Part shown: one piece after another, positions 11,937 to 24,902 of the stretch
Position numbering within the stretch: the stretch's first letter is position 1
How the letters are laid out: every line of letters starts with the position of its first letter
Source: Pelomyxa schiedti
Lineage: Eukaryota; Evosea; Pelobiontida; Pelomyxidae
NCBI GenBank assembly: GCA_020536535.1
Contig: JAHLWZ010000238.1
Coordinates: forward strand, 1-46,358
Direction of reading: 5' to 3'
Length of the DNA stretch: 46,358 nt
The notes under the pieces: generated by a model
The model's database searches: none
What the model saw: the letters and a program-made list of their open reading frames with translations, nothing else
What the model was told of the DNA's origin: nothing
Translations under genes and position numbers: made by a program

Positions 11937-13284
11937 TGGCCACGAGCACACCAACGACAACTGCGACAACCACCGGCCCCAACATCTTCATTACGGGCGC
12001 ATTGGGTCAGATCGGCACTGAACTCATCCCCTATTTGCGCAAGTTGTACGGCACTGAGAACGTGACTGCCTCTGATGTTATCAAGCCACGCGAGCCTGGT
12101 ATGTTTTTTTTTTTTTTCGCGTCTGTGTGTTTTGGAAGCGTAGTTGAAAGTTTTCTTTTTTTTTTTTGTCTCATTCGTGTTTCCCTTCAAGGAACCATGG
12201 AGCCATTCATGTACCTCAATTGCATGGATAAGGAGTCACTGAACGCTGCAATGGTGAACAAGAGAGTCACCTGGTTGATCCACAATGCTGCACTTCTCAG
12301 TGCAAGTGGTATGGCCTTAAGGTTATCTATGACTTTTTTCCAACAGCTATCCAGGTGAGGCCAACCCCCAGAAATGCATGGATGTTAACATCGTTGGTGC
12401 TATGAATGCTCTTGAGGCCGCAAGGGTCCACGGGTTTGCTCTTTGTCCTTTGTGGAATTCCAATTCATCTATCCCATAGAGTCCGTATCCTTGCTCCCTC
12501 TAGCATTGCTGCTTTTGGCCCAGATTCTCTTCCAAAGGACCTTACACCTGATGTTTGTGTGCTCCGCCCAACCTCAATTTACGGTAGACACTTTATTGGG
12601 TATTTTTTTGTTCTTACCTGTTCAGGTATCTCCAAGGTCTACCTTGAGATGCTCGGGTCTTACTACTTCCGCAAGTTCGGGGTTGACTTCAGGTCACTGA
12701 GGTACCCTGGAATCATCTCTTGGGCTGTTTGTCCAAGCGGTGGCACAACTGACTATGCCACTGAGATGTTTTACTTTGCTCTTCAGAACAAGCCCTATGT
12801 GTGCCCACTCCAAGGTTGGCAGTCCAAAAAAAACAAACCCTAATGGTGTGTAGAGGACACACCCCTTCCATTCATGTACATGGATGATTGCATTCTTGCT
12901 ACTCACAATCTCCTTGCTGCTCCCCGCGAGAGGCTCACCCAATGTGTTTACAACGTAAATGGATTCTGCATGACACCAAAGCAGCTTGAAGTTGAAATCA
13001 AGAAGGAGATTCCCGACTTCAAGTAACCTTTACCAACCGTCCTCTCTTCCTTACCTTTCCAAAGGGTTACCTACTCTCCATGCCCCATCCGCCAAAAGAT
13101 TGCAGAGTCTTGGCCACACAGCCTTGATGATACCAATGCCCAGAGGGATTGGGACTGGCGCCCCAAGTTCGGAATCAAGGAAATGGTTGCTGGTATGCTT
13201 AGCCTGTGTTATAACTTTCTCTTATTCCCACCAGTTATGTTCGCCAACTTGCGCCCTATTCTCTGCAAAACCGGCTCTTCTTAA
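11937..13284 (+). CDS. TDH: L-threonine 3-dehydrogenase (SDR/epimerase type)
   Basis: An extended short-chain dehydrogenase that oxidises L-threonine to 2-amino-3-ketobutyrate with NAD+. The Rossmann motif is [13 protein letters not shown] (near 11985-12023). It is followed by [49 protein letters not shown] (the catalytic Tyr-x3-Lys), and [11 protein letters not shown] with SGGTTDYA, all as in animal-type TDH. The substrate-domain end ([37 protein letters not shown]) is also present. Introns split the frame about eight times (for example GTATGG...CCAG before GEANP). The N-terminus is only a Thr-rich stretch, [14 protein letters not shown], without an obvious amphipathic mitochondrial presequence, so a cytosolic location is plausible. 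The stop TAA 13282-13284 lies 82 bp from the convergent SET gene's stop. Confidence 0.92.
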
Positions 13285-13366
13285 AGCCAAACCATTTTGT
13301 TGTCCAGTGGGTCATTCTGAAAGTAAGGAAAAATCGAAGTTATGCAACCAAATTGGTTTTTTTCTT

Positions 13367-16300
13367 TCAATTCATGTGACCAACACAATTTCTGGCACCA
13401 CAGTGACAAGGAACCTTTGTTCCTTCCTCGATGGGGAATTTATAGTCGTAGACCACTTCTTCGCCCTCCCTTATTGTTTGTTTCGATATCAGCACTATCT
13501 TCTTTTTCCCCTCCACCGTAATGATTTGTGTGAATGCATTGGGCTGTGAAAGATACGATTAGATCAATCAGGTTTGTTATAAATGTGGGTTAACGGAAGG
13601 TTACATTACAACTGTGATTCGCGAAACGGGCCTTCCCGCCCTTCATAGTAGCATCCACGATTGTATTATCGTCCAACCTACGGGAGTGATTAGTTGCAAA
13701 CATCAGCGAAGTGTGCAACTTGAACATGTAGTCTCCAATTCCTTTTCTTCTGTATCGAGCTTCTCGAATCTCAGCGATATTTGGCCTAATCAGTTCTCCA
13801 ACATACTCCAGCAAGATTGTACCCTGAAGTACATATAAAAAAAGGGATTTGGTTTTTCTTTGGGAGTGGAGCCGATACAGGATCGATACTGGTGGAAGTA
13901 AATACGCCTGTAGAAAGTCAATACACATCGGGAAGACCTATTGTGAATTTACCCCATCCTTGAATTAAGGATTTCTTCACAGAGAGATACGGGTTGGTGG
14001 CTTGTAGTTTTTTCTTAAAGGACTTGGCGGGAATCTACGCAGAGGAAGTAAGTAGTGTTCGATTCCCTTTCCAGTTGAGTGTTTTAGAAAATGGAGTTAC
14101 ATTGGTAACATTTAATGTTCCATTGGAATGAAAAGTATACTGCGATAAGGTCGTCTCAGTACGCCGTCCTGTAGGAAGGTATCCTACAATTGTGTTGCTT
14201 GCAGTGGTGGTAAGGTTGCCTGGAATTACAGCCTGAGCGCGTGAATGTGCGTGTAGAGCAGACTTTCTCGTATAGGGAAGAATTCTAGCACAACTATTAC
14301 TATTGTGTATTTCTTCACCCTTTTGTCTCTGCACGATGGTCAGGCATTTAAAGAAATATCACGAGGTCGTACAGCTGCTACTATCCAAGGGTGTGAAAAA
14401 CCAAAAAATTGTCCACAGTGGTCCAAAGAAGATACAACTGCGGTTTCAACTTGTAAATTGGCTTTGGTTAAAATGTATTGCCTTGCTTCAACTGCACTGT
14501 GAAGTACATGGGTATCTTCACCAATTTTAATCTTTAGAATGGGTTACTTATCAAAACGATCATAAAAAGCAACTTTGTAAAGAGGGCCTTTAAGACTTGG
14601 AGCTGTGTCCACAATTTCACACTCGTAGCAAAGTTGTGTGTTGGCACGTTCTCCGTCACAGGGCCAAAAAGACCTGAATAATATTACAGATGATTGATTG
14701 GATAGAGTGGCCTACTTGACACATTTGTAACCAATGTGAGGTGGCTCATTTTTTCCCAGTTCTAATACAGTAATGCTAGTTCCTATTCTCACAGGGACTT
14801 GATTCAGTGTCTATATATGGAACAGTCACCATCATAAAAATTAGCAATGAATTTAGTACTGGTAAGCATAAATTCTCATCTAAAATATGCAGGCTTGATC
14901 TATAGGCTAGATCAAGCATTATGGCTGAATCTTTATTTTTTAAAGCCTTGACATCATGGTACTTGCAGTACATTGCCCGTTCTGATAGATCCATTAAATT
15001 ACCAGCTTTTATGGCGCAGTTCAAATGGTAGTGCCGCCAGCACCTTTCGAGGTGTGAATTGGAGAAAATTGTTCAAATAAGTGTACCCCTTCATACTGCA
15101 AGTTATGGAAGCCCCTTCTTTCCAGCATACAAAACATAACTGAAGAAGCACTGTGATTAATGCAGCTAATGGTGATGAAGTACCTTCATTCTTGCATATG
15201 AAATGGCAGGGAAAACCCCTTGCATCCCGGACGAAGTGAGAGTGACAAGAGGAGACATCCTAACGCACTCTGAGTGCACCCATACATCTGTGCCAACTGG
15301 AAGAAGCCATCCAAATTCCTGACAGTTTGCGTCAATGGAGAAGAGTGACTACAGGGTGTACCTGAGGTGATTCATGAGCCAAGCACAGTGCACAAACTCT
15401 TAAATCGGAGGTATCTGTTGCTTCCAGACACTTGGAGGAATCAACTTCACATTTTGGGGAAAAAAGAATGTTACCGAGCACGAATTGATAGAATCTCCGT
15501 TGTCAGGCATTTCTTTGGGAGAAAGTTGCTAGGATTTCGTCAGTGAGTATAGATCTTGGGCTGGGCAACCTCAAAGCAATTGCAACATATTCTTTTAGTC
15601 TGTAAATCCCGTGAACCGACTTTACTGGAGATGGAGTTCAGCTCTCGCAGTCCACACTCGCCATGAAACCTTTTATTTGTTCGAAATTGAAAGAAAAGAT
15701 GATGTTTATACAATAGACCACAATCGGAACACGCTACATAGTGCTCGTCATTAGGGTTTTCACACTGAGGTGACGCACAAGGACGGCAAGATATACACCT
15801 TTCCAAGTAGAGATGAGATTCAGAATAACAATGAAAGTAAAACCTCCAGGAAGAATGTATATAATTTGGAGGAATTTGAGTGAAATGCAAACAAAAGAAG
15901 TGATATAGCTCTCCACATTGAACGCATGCCAGAGCTTCTTGGTATCTTATAGTTATTCCACATAGACTACATAATTTGAGTTTTGAGATATCAACCTGTT
16001 GGAAGATCGTTAAACGGAATTTTCCAAGTTTAAGTGAGACATTATGATACAATATTGCTATTTTGTCTTGCTTTAAGTATCCCCCAGTCGAGTTTTTGTT
16101 CGTTGGTCGGGAAGCAAGTGGCGATAGTACTTCACCATTATCTTTCTCACTTCTGGACTCTTCGGAAAGCATTTCCTCTTCTTCATCTGGTTCACTTGAG
16201 GTATAGTCGTAGACAGTTCCTTCACTATCATCACTTTCTAGTTTAGACTCACTTAGAGATGACTCAGTGCTCGAGGAAAGATATTCTGAATCTGATGATG

Positions 16301-19300
16301 TTGCATATTCCTCACGTGAATCTGGTGAAGGTGGAACGAGCTCTGAGGGAGGGGAACTTGGTGTAGTTTCATTTGGATGACTTTGTGTTAGACTTCTTCT
16401 TTTATGTGGGTGGTGTACTCGTGTGGAATTATGTGGTGGTGCCAGCTTGTTATCTACTTCTGGAATGACCTCTGTTAGAAGTTTCTCGGCGGTATTTTCC
16501 TCTGTTGTGTTTTCCTTGATTGCCTGTGGCTCTGCTGTAGGTGTCTTTATTACATGTAACTCTGCTAACTCTGCTACACGTGCCTCTATTGTATGTTGCT
16601 CTGCTGCATGTGTATCTATTGTGCGTATATCTGTTGTGTGTTTCTCAATGGTCTTACGTGCGGACCTCTTTCGGATACGTTTCCGTGGTGCCTGGTGGGA
16701 CTGCGAGATTGTTATGAAAAGACCCAGTGTACACATTGTTACCTCCCCACAATTCGTAGCAAGAAATTTAGCTTTGAGATCTGAAAGTCTTGTCCCAGCA
16801 GAGGTTCTTACTCTACAACAGAAGGTTACCCATTTTTCAAAATTGAAAAGGTACACACGCAGGCCAGCCACTATGGGAGTTTTTCCTAATTGCCATAGAC
16901 CACGCTGTTGGTGTAAGGTAGAGTTTGCCGTCGCTTTCAATAGCTCCTCTAGTTTTAGGTTAATTATGTGGTGCCAAAACCTGTTTCAGATGTTTTACTT
17001 GGCAGTTATAACTCCTGGGTGCCCTTTTCCTAAGTACACAAAAGAAACCTTACAAAGTATTTAGTTGGGGAATAATAATAACATGAAGAGTGACACCTGT
17101 TCCCCAGGTGCGATCAGGCCAGATTGTATCAAGTCTGTTAGTGTAACCATTCTCATTTTGGGAGTAAAATGACTTGCAGGGCTTGACTCGGACAAAATCG
17201 GGAGTTGTTGCTCGGGTTTATTGGGTGATGTAATTGTAATGCTTGGGGAAGTAGGAGCAATCGAGTTTGAATTTTGAGGGTCAGACAATGGTACCTGGCT
17301 AAGAGGTTGTATTGGTTGTGGTGGGATATATATTGATGTGCGTCGGGACTGCAGGTGGAGAGTGTCCAGAGAATTGTAGTGTCTATCATGTTGCTTAAGT
17401 GGGTGCCTGGGTGGTTGTACTGGAAAGTGTTTCTTCCAGATTGATGAAGGGATGGAACCAACTGTTGTCTGTGTTCTAGTTGTTGGGAAACGGCACGGTA
17501 ATGGGAAGGGTTCTATGAGTGGCACAGGTATTTTAGGAGTGGGAATCGAACTGCTGGAACTTGCTGGTGGAGAATGAAAAAAAGTACCCCGATTTACAGG
17601 TAACATACATGAAGATGGATTACCCGAAGTTTGACACTGTGTAAGAGACTGAGAGTTTAGTAGAGCCTCACATGTTTTGCATTGTTTCTTCATTGCTGAC
17701 GTGCAACTGGTGGCAATGTTTGGAAAGTAGTTAAACAATGGAGAACATACACAATGTGAACCCATAAACTGCAGGTAGTGCAGCAAACAGATGAAGCTTT
17801 ACTTCCAATCGGTTGGCTACATATTTTACATGGAGCACCAGGAGTAAAATTGGTACACTAAAGAAGAGTCACCATGTTTCCAAAAAGGAGGGTCAAGCAC
17901 ATTGATGCACAAGGGAAGCTTTGAGGTGTCTGACTTCATGGTTTTCGATCCAATGAAAGAACAACCCTCACACCTAGTATCGGAGTAAATTAAAATTTCT
18001 TTCTTCGGAAGAGAAAGTATACTTGAAACACTTGAAGCATGTCCAGGGTTTTGGGAAAGGTCTCGGCGCACATTTGGGGTGACACAATGCGTAGCAACCT
18101 TCACACTGCATCAAAAACCTCATTCAGTTATGCAAAGAAAGTGGCATGAAGAAAGTAGTGAGTACAATAAGCATAGAATCCGATCTCAGTTGTTCGCAGA
18201 CACAGCACCACTGGTCCTCTGGTTCAGGCGGGTGCTCTTGGGTGTCAATTTCGGTTTGTTGATTGGCGCAACCATTACTGGCAACTCCATGAAGGTCATT
18301 GTTTGTAATTTTCTCTTTGCACACAGGTGCCACAAAACTGCGTCTCTCAGTGGAATTGTTTAAAGTGTTTTGTGGTGTATCTCTACCAATATAATCTTGT
18401 GGCGAATTTGGTGATGAGCGGTGCTCCGGAGTAGCATTACAGAAGCTGTTCCGTGCAGTGGTGGGTGGAAGTTTTTTCGGCATGTCAACCGAGCTCCATG
18501 CGTGTGTTGGATGGTCATCCCTGTGGTAAGAATATCCTGTCAACATTGTGGGCACTTGAGAAGGTGGCAACACGGAATTGGAAGTAGCACCCCCAAAATC
18601 CACATGACTGTCTCTCTCAACAGGTGGTGGTGGAATGTACATGTTGGTCGAGGTGTGAACAGAATTTTCAGTTCTACATTGAGAATTACTCGACTGGGGC
18701 GCTCCATACGAAGATTCAAGTGGCGGTGGCTGATAAAAAAAAGTTGTTCCTGCAGTGACTGGAAAACTGCTGGATTGCCCCTGATAGGACTGGTTGAAAT
18801 GTTGATACTGATTCCTCAAGGCAGGGCCAACAGTAGGTTCTGCCGCGTTCTCAATATTATGGGATTGGTAGTTTTGCATGGAATACTGCTGCGAATATCC
18901 GCCGACATCCTGCCGTGCAGTTGCAGGCATTGTAATTTGTATTTGACTTTGAACTGGACTTCCGGGGTGAAATGCCAAAGCGGCAGCAGGGCCGCGCCCC
19001 GGAAGTGCACCAGGACTCTGATACAAAATCTGCTGAGGCGGAGCCCCAGTCGCCCCCCCGCCTCTGGGCCAATCATAGCGGCTGACGGCGGGGCACGCGG
19101 GCGCCGGGGCGGGCGATGCCGTCAGCCACGGGGGGCGGGGCTGAGGCGGCGACTGCGGGGCGGATTGGGCGCCGCTCTGTGGCGGCGCGACATTGCCGCT
19201 GCGGGAGACAGGCGGCGAGGGCGACGCCGGAGGCGGGAGCGGGGGCGGGGGCAGAGGGGGCGGCGCGGGGGCGCGTGGAGCAGCAAGGGGCGAGGGCGAA

Positions 19301-19476
19301 GACGGTGGGGGGGAAACGACAGGGGCAGCCTGAGGAGAGGGCGGGGGCGTGGCTGCGGGAGCAGGCGGCGACTTGGAAGTGAGCCACGCGGGGAGGCTGG
19401 GCCTGGGCGGTGTGGGTGTGGGTGTGCTCGCTGGCGAGGTGGAGAGCAACCACTCGGGCACGGCCTTCTTGCTCAT
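13367..19476 (-). CDS. Trithorax/KMT2 (MLL)-type histone-lysine methyltransferase
   Basis: Long multi-exon gene with its ATG at 19476 (MSKKAVPEWLL). It has a Pro/Ala-rich N-terminus (19470-19050) and a disordered middle. PHD-type fingers lie near 18216-18020 (WCCVCEQL, CEGCYALCHPKC), 17990-17760 and 16000-15550 (CSLCGI, ALACVQCGELYHFFC). Next comes an extended PHD (15440-14950: CALCLAHESPQ, GTDVWVHSEC, HLNCAIKAG, YCKYHD), then FYRN (ITVLELG, about 14800-14690) and FYRC (YECEIVD, 14640-14530). The catalytic SET domain follows (VGELIRPNIAEIREARYR, RRLDDNTIVDAT, ARFANHSCN), then, across an intron, PNAFTQIITV, EEVVYDYKFP and a post-SET CHCG...C. This order is that of KMT2 H3K4 methyltransferases. 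The apparent stop after ANHSCNVTFR is intronic. Whether everything from 19476 down is one transcript is inferred from frame and domain order. Confidence 0.82.
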
Positions 19477-19638
19477 CACGGGGAAAGAAAAGAATGGGGA
19501 TGGAGATCGAAAATGATAATCCTTCACGGGGAAATCTCAATCAACTCCTCATATCCTGCAAACGCACCAACTCAGAAGCAGAGTGTGCGTATTTTGGCCA
19601 GTGTTCCTCCTTCTCTCTTGAAGGGTCAACTTCGCGGA

Positions 19639-21441
19639 ATGATCAGGAAAAGGGATGGAGCCTACTCCGGAACCGGAACTACTGCCTGGGTTGTTTGTGC
19701 CTCAAAGGTCTTGTGGAGTGTGGCACTGTTACCACACACGTGCCTCATCCCCTGGAACTCAGTGGATGAATACTTAGAAGACCAAGATGAGCAGAACCTT
19801 GGGACGCTCTTACATATTGCAGAAGCCTTTTTCCCGTGCTGTTACTTTTTCTTCCCCTTTTGTAATGAGGTTTTTTTTAGTACCTAGTTATGCGGCGGTT
19901 TTACTAACTTCCGGGTTCTTGACAATAGGTTGGTCGCCTTGGCTGGGAAAAAAGCAATGGCACTTACCAATGGCTGTGTGTTAAGGTTTTGTGCTATCTT
20001 TGGTTGCCGACGGGTGCCAGAGTGGATTCTTTCCCATTTTCCGGAAGATGAAACGCCAGTTGAATCTGGGACAGCTTCACGCTGTTTCGTGCTTCTGATC
20101 TATTCGTGCGTGAATGGTCGTATGGACTACGTCAGGTGGGTGGTCTCCAAGTTCCCAGTCTCTAGTGAAGAAATGGCTTCTGCCTTTGTTACTTCCTGCC
20201 ACCGAGGACAGATGGAGGTGTGCAAGTTTCTTGTTGAAAAATATGGGTTGATGGCAGATCATGTCATCCGGAGCGACCCAGCTATAAAGGGGACCATTGA
20301 GCGTGGTTACTTGGATATGTTTCAGTGGCTAGTATCTACTTATGGACTGACACGAAACAACTTCACCAAGTATTTTGCATCTCTTCTCAGGCAGGTTTTT
20401 GAGACAGGGAACCTTGCATTCGCTGAGTGGTTCTGCACCCAGTTTGAAGTTGATCAAAATGACACATGGGAGATTCTTTGTGGCATCATGAAGACTGGAA
20501 GCCTCCAAATGGTCAAGTGGTTTACAGCCAAGTTTGAGTATCCCTGGAGATCAGCGAGTTCGTACTTCATTCAAATTGCCAATACAAGTCATCCCGATTT
20601 CGTGGAGTGGCTATGTGATACTTTTCCTCGTAGCTGCGATGAGCTCTTGAAGCCAGCATGCAGCAATGGGCACATTGATTCAGTCAAGTTGCTATGTGAA
20701 AAAGTGTCTTTTGATTCTTCCTCCGTTTGGTTTCCCTTCGTGGCAAGCTTGCAAAACGGTTTCTTGGAAATTGCCAAATATCTGGAGACAAAATATGGTC
20801 CCTTGGACCCAACTGGCTGGGGACTAGCACATCCCCTTCATTTGATGTTCATATGGGGAAATGTTGATACTGTCAAGTGGGTAACCACAAAGTATCCCCC
20901 ACTCATGAAGGTAGAACCAAGTGTGCTCTTGCACAGCGTTACTAACTGCGCTCGGGAAAAAAATACAATACCTTTCCTTCAGTGGCTTTTTGAGGAACGC
21001 AATCTTGATCCCGTATCTAGCCTTCACGATGCTCAAAACAAAGTATTTCGCCTGTTTTGTGAGAACGGGTACCTGGATGTACTGAAATGGTTCCTTGCAA
21101 AGGGCTACATTACCCCGACCGATTTACAACTCCCCGCCGCCGCCGAAGAGCCCGGGAAAGGCCCATGCACCCCACTAGAAATTTTCACCAGCAACAGGAA
21201 CCTGGCAGCTATCCAGTGGGTATCTGTCAACTACCCCGAAATTGCCCAATCGCAAGCTGTGGCGTGCATCCGCCGAGCCTGCGCTGACGCGCACACACCC
21301 ATAGCTAGGTTTTTACTGAAACGGTACTCTCCTACTGTCCAGGAGTTATGCCGGGACCCACCCTGCGTAATGAAGCTGACTGATGACCCCGTGGTACTTG
21401 ATGTTCTCACGCGCTTCGTGGGTGCCCACACCCACGACTGA
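19639..21441 (+). CDS. Ankyrin-like repeat protein
   Basis: Two exons: a first ending at 19835, and one large exon (19929-21441) joined in frame by a 93-nt intron. The protein consists of about 14 degenerate 30-40-residue helical repeats with the pattern (D/E)xxKWLxxxF or VKWxxxxFxxP, for example MDYVRWVVSKFP, LDMFQWLVSTYG, LQMVKWFTAKFE, VDTVKWVTTKYP and LDVLKWFLAKGY. Such repeats are related to ankyrin repeats and are expanded in amoebozoans and giant viruses. They are thought to bind proteins; no partner or activity can be named. The N-terminal segment has WVVCASKVLWSVALLP, echoed in the paralogue at 43039-45191. The start is uncertain: ATG 19639 leaves 162 bp to the divergent SET gene, while ATG 19513 would leave only 36 bp. 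Confidence 0.75.
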
Positions 21442-21644
21442 GAATGCGGGAAGAATGACGTGTCTTGTGTACCTTTAGACGGGACACCATTCGCCCCAGT
21501 TCAACTTCACCACACCATCCCTACATGTTTTTCTCAGCACTTTGTTCTCATTGCACACATGCCTACCGTGTATTTTTGGCAATGAAAATGTTGTTGTGGT
21601 AATGTTTCCTCTAGGAAAAGAAAAAAATAATGGAATCTATTGGA

Positions 21645-24600
21645 TTAGAACAGAGCGAAACGTGTTCCGACATTCTTTGAGAGTGTTGGGGACTGGTCAC
21701 CATTGGAAAGAGACTGAACCATCAGCATAGTATCATCAATAATGTCACTGAACGATGTACCTGGCACTGCCCTTTCAGCAACTGCAAAACATGTCAGTGA
21801 TGAGTGTAAGACACAGGAAGTGAGGTGGAAGGAAACCTTCAAGGAAGCACCCAGTGAAGAACCCATTATGTTTCCGGTTTGGCAATTTACATGCATCCAA
21901 CGTTGTCTTCCCTGTTTGATTGTTACTTTTGGAAACAATGATTCTGAACTGTGAAACCAGGGCTTGTTGGGTAAATCACAATGCATCCAGCAGGGAAATC
22001 CTCCTTTGTTAGATGCATTCCGGTTGATCCAAATCCACGTGTCTGTGTGATTGGTGGTCAGGTAGTCTGCCCGATTTCATTTGATAACGCTTTATCTTTT
22101 ATGAGGGGAATAGATGGGGTGCGTTGTAACATAATAAGTCAAGCGGTAGGAGAAACCCTTAATTCATCAGAGTCATCGGGGTCAGCTGAACGGCAAGCAT
22201 CCAGGATCCCAATTGTGAGGTCCGAGTGTTTCTTGATCCCATCCAGCACATCTCCCAGCATTGGTGCTTTGGATTTCATGAGATAGAAGTTGGTTTCAGT
22301 GAATGCCGAGCCATCGGCGGTCATGATGAGGAAGTTGTGACCTTTGAGTTGCCTCCCGTGTCCAGCAAAGTAAAACACACTTGCAACCTGGTGATGAAGT
22401 GAGTGCGCGCTTTCGAGAACGCAATAAATAACAAGGTACCTTGTTTCTTGCTTTCTTTTGTTCTTTCAGTGTCGATTTGAATAACTCCAGACTTATCGCG
22501 AACTCTTGGAGATTGTGGATATTTGTCTGCACAACAACTTCAAAACGGCAGGTGTTCTTCAAGAACTGACAAGGAGAAACAAGAATTAGTGTTATTAAAA
22601 GAAATGTGTGAATGTAACCTTAGCAACACAGTCCCCATCATTGATAGTATTTTTGAGAGAAAACTGCCCATAAGCTTCATTGCTAACAATGAATGCGAAA
22701 CACTTGTAGCCCATCTCACTGCAGAGGGATCTTGCTCCTCCTGGGTCCACAGTGAGTTTTGTTGCGAGGAAAACCAAAAACCTATTTGCTGTGCCAGCAA
22801 TTCTGTTGTGGGCTCTATGCATTTGCTGAGATGTGAGAGCATAATTAGCCAACAGTAAAAGAATATAAGTGAACCTGGTGTGTTGTAGCTGTTGCTGACT
22901 CTCCAAAATTGAGTGTACTTCATCAATAATGAATGAAGCATCTCCAAATGCAAACCCAAGGTCGCACAGTTGCTCTTTGGTGCAATTGGCAAGTGTTCTC
23001 CCCCGTAACTTGTTGAGTCTGATGCGCTTTAGACAGTCATCATCAGCGCCAACAGAGCCAAGCCATGAGCACACTTGTTCAATGTCAGCTGAATTAATCG
23101 GAAATGGCTGTAGTGGTTGTTGTGGTTGTGGTTTAGGTTGCTCTTGTGGTGGTTCTGGTTCTGGCTGTGTGTGGGTCTGTGGCTGTGGCTGCGGTTGCAC
23201 CTGTGTTTCTGGTAGTGTCTGAGTTTGTGTTTGTGTTTGCGGTTGCGGTTGCGTTTGCGTTTGTGGCTGTGTTTGCGGTTGCGTTTGCGGTTGCAGTTGC
23301 GGTTGCGTTTGCGGTTGTGTTTGCGGTTGCGTTTGCGGTTGCAGTTGCGGTTGCGTTTGCGGTTGCAGTTGCGGTTGCGTTTGCGGTTGCAGTTGCGGTT
23401 GCGTTTGCGGTTGCAGTTGCGGTTGCGGTTGCGTCTGTGGCTGTGTGTGCGGTTGTGTTTGCGGTTGCGGTTGCGGCTGTGGCTGTAAATGAGGCTGTGC
23501 CTGCTGGGTCGGAGTATCTGTATCAATAAGAACTGAGTGGGATTCAGAACTTGTCTCTGGGCTTTTCAAAAATGCCTCTGATTCTTGTGGTGCAACTGGA
23601 AGAGGTGTTGGGAGTGTTGTCTGCCTCACATCTGGATGTGGAGATGGTAATTTTGGTGCCGCTATGGATGGCTTTGCCGCCATTTCCTGTAGAACGGGAC
23701 TATAAGAGGAATTATTTTTCAAAGGAGTTTCTGGTTCTGGAAGAATTCTTCCTTTAAGAGCAAGCGCCAAAGTAAGGTAAAACGCCTCGGTGATGTCAAT
23801 GAACTCATTGCGGACAACCTCATAGTTGTCAAAGGTATCTTTGACAAGTATTTTCTCATTCTGAAGCTTTGGAAGCCACCTCAAGTCCAAAGAACCTAAG
23901 TTCACAGAATCTCTAGGAACGGGAATTCCATTGACTCCAGACATCACAGAAATCTGAGGGAGATAGCTGTGAGAGGTCAGAGTCATATTCAGTGGAGTAA
24001 AGTAGTGCACAAATTTCCACCCAGGAACTGCTGCTTGAATGGCTTCATAAAAAATATACACAAACCAAGGTGCCAAACCACTGTAACGCTCTCCACTTGG
24101 TGTGGGGAATGAATCCTGCTGTGCAGTCATAGCATCAGTCAAAGCCTCCGGGCGTGGCATCATTGCAGCCAAATTAGAGAATGAACTGCGGATGTTCATT
24201 GCCATGAATGTGCTGCTGATCAGGTCCGCACAAATAACACTTCTCAAGGTCACCACCAAAGAACCGTCTTCAATATCCCGGGGCTTGTATCCATCAACAA
24301 AGACAACGGCAATGCAAAGTGAAGCGGATGGCTGTATGTTGTTCACACTAGTTTGGTCCAGTCCCACCTTCTTTTTTGCTAAATCATATGTTGGCTCTTC
24401 CCCTAGATCCAGCACAGCAACTGCGAAGTCAAACTCCTTGCTTTTATTCCAGTTGTGCCCAGTTGCACTTCTCCCCTCATTTGAAGTGGTGCAACTTTTG
24501 TCAGCAGGAGAATCAATATCAGTCTCTGGCACAACAACCCTTTTGACGAATTTTATACCAGAAGCCCTAATGAACAACTCCACAAGGAGTGCATAAGGAG

Positions 24601-24866
24601 CCAGTCGCAGGGGAAAGCACACACATCCACGGTCATCAGCTATACGTCTCTTAAAGTTACTTTTTTTAGCTGCTGCACCCCGTGTTTGCTGTGTTGATAC
24701 AGTTGCTGCTGATGCTGATGCTGATGCTGATGCTGATGCTGATGCTGGTGAGGGTGTTGATATTGGTGTGGGTGTTGATATTGGTGTTGATGTTAGTTTT
24801 AGTTTTGGTGTTGGCGTTGGTGTTGGTGTTGGTGTTGGTGTTGGTGTTGGTGTTGGTGTTGGTGTT

Positions 24867-24902
<36 letters not shown>

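Noticed and set aside
13590-13620. SET domain apparently truncated after NHSCNVTFR
   Set aside because: gtaacc is a splice donor; the following exon supplies PNAFTQ...YDYKFP and the post-SET cysteines.
18421-19887. Long plus-strand open frame (488 codons) over the SET gene's N-terminus
   Set aside because: It is antisense to the GC-rich Pro/Ala repeat of the KMT2-like gene and is Arg/Gly-rich noise. Only its last part (from about 19639) is used as the first exon of the ankyrin-like gene.
23225-23460. Regularly spaced repeats that might suggest a CRISPR-like array
   Set aside because: The units are contiguous 6-mers without unique spacers and lie inside a coding exon of a eukaryotic gene.
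23146-23529. Plus-strand frames of Val-Ala or Leu-Arg repeats
   Set aside because: They are the complement of the hexanucleotide tract that codes Pro-Gln repeats on the minus strand.
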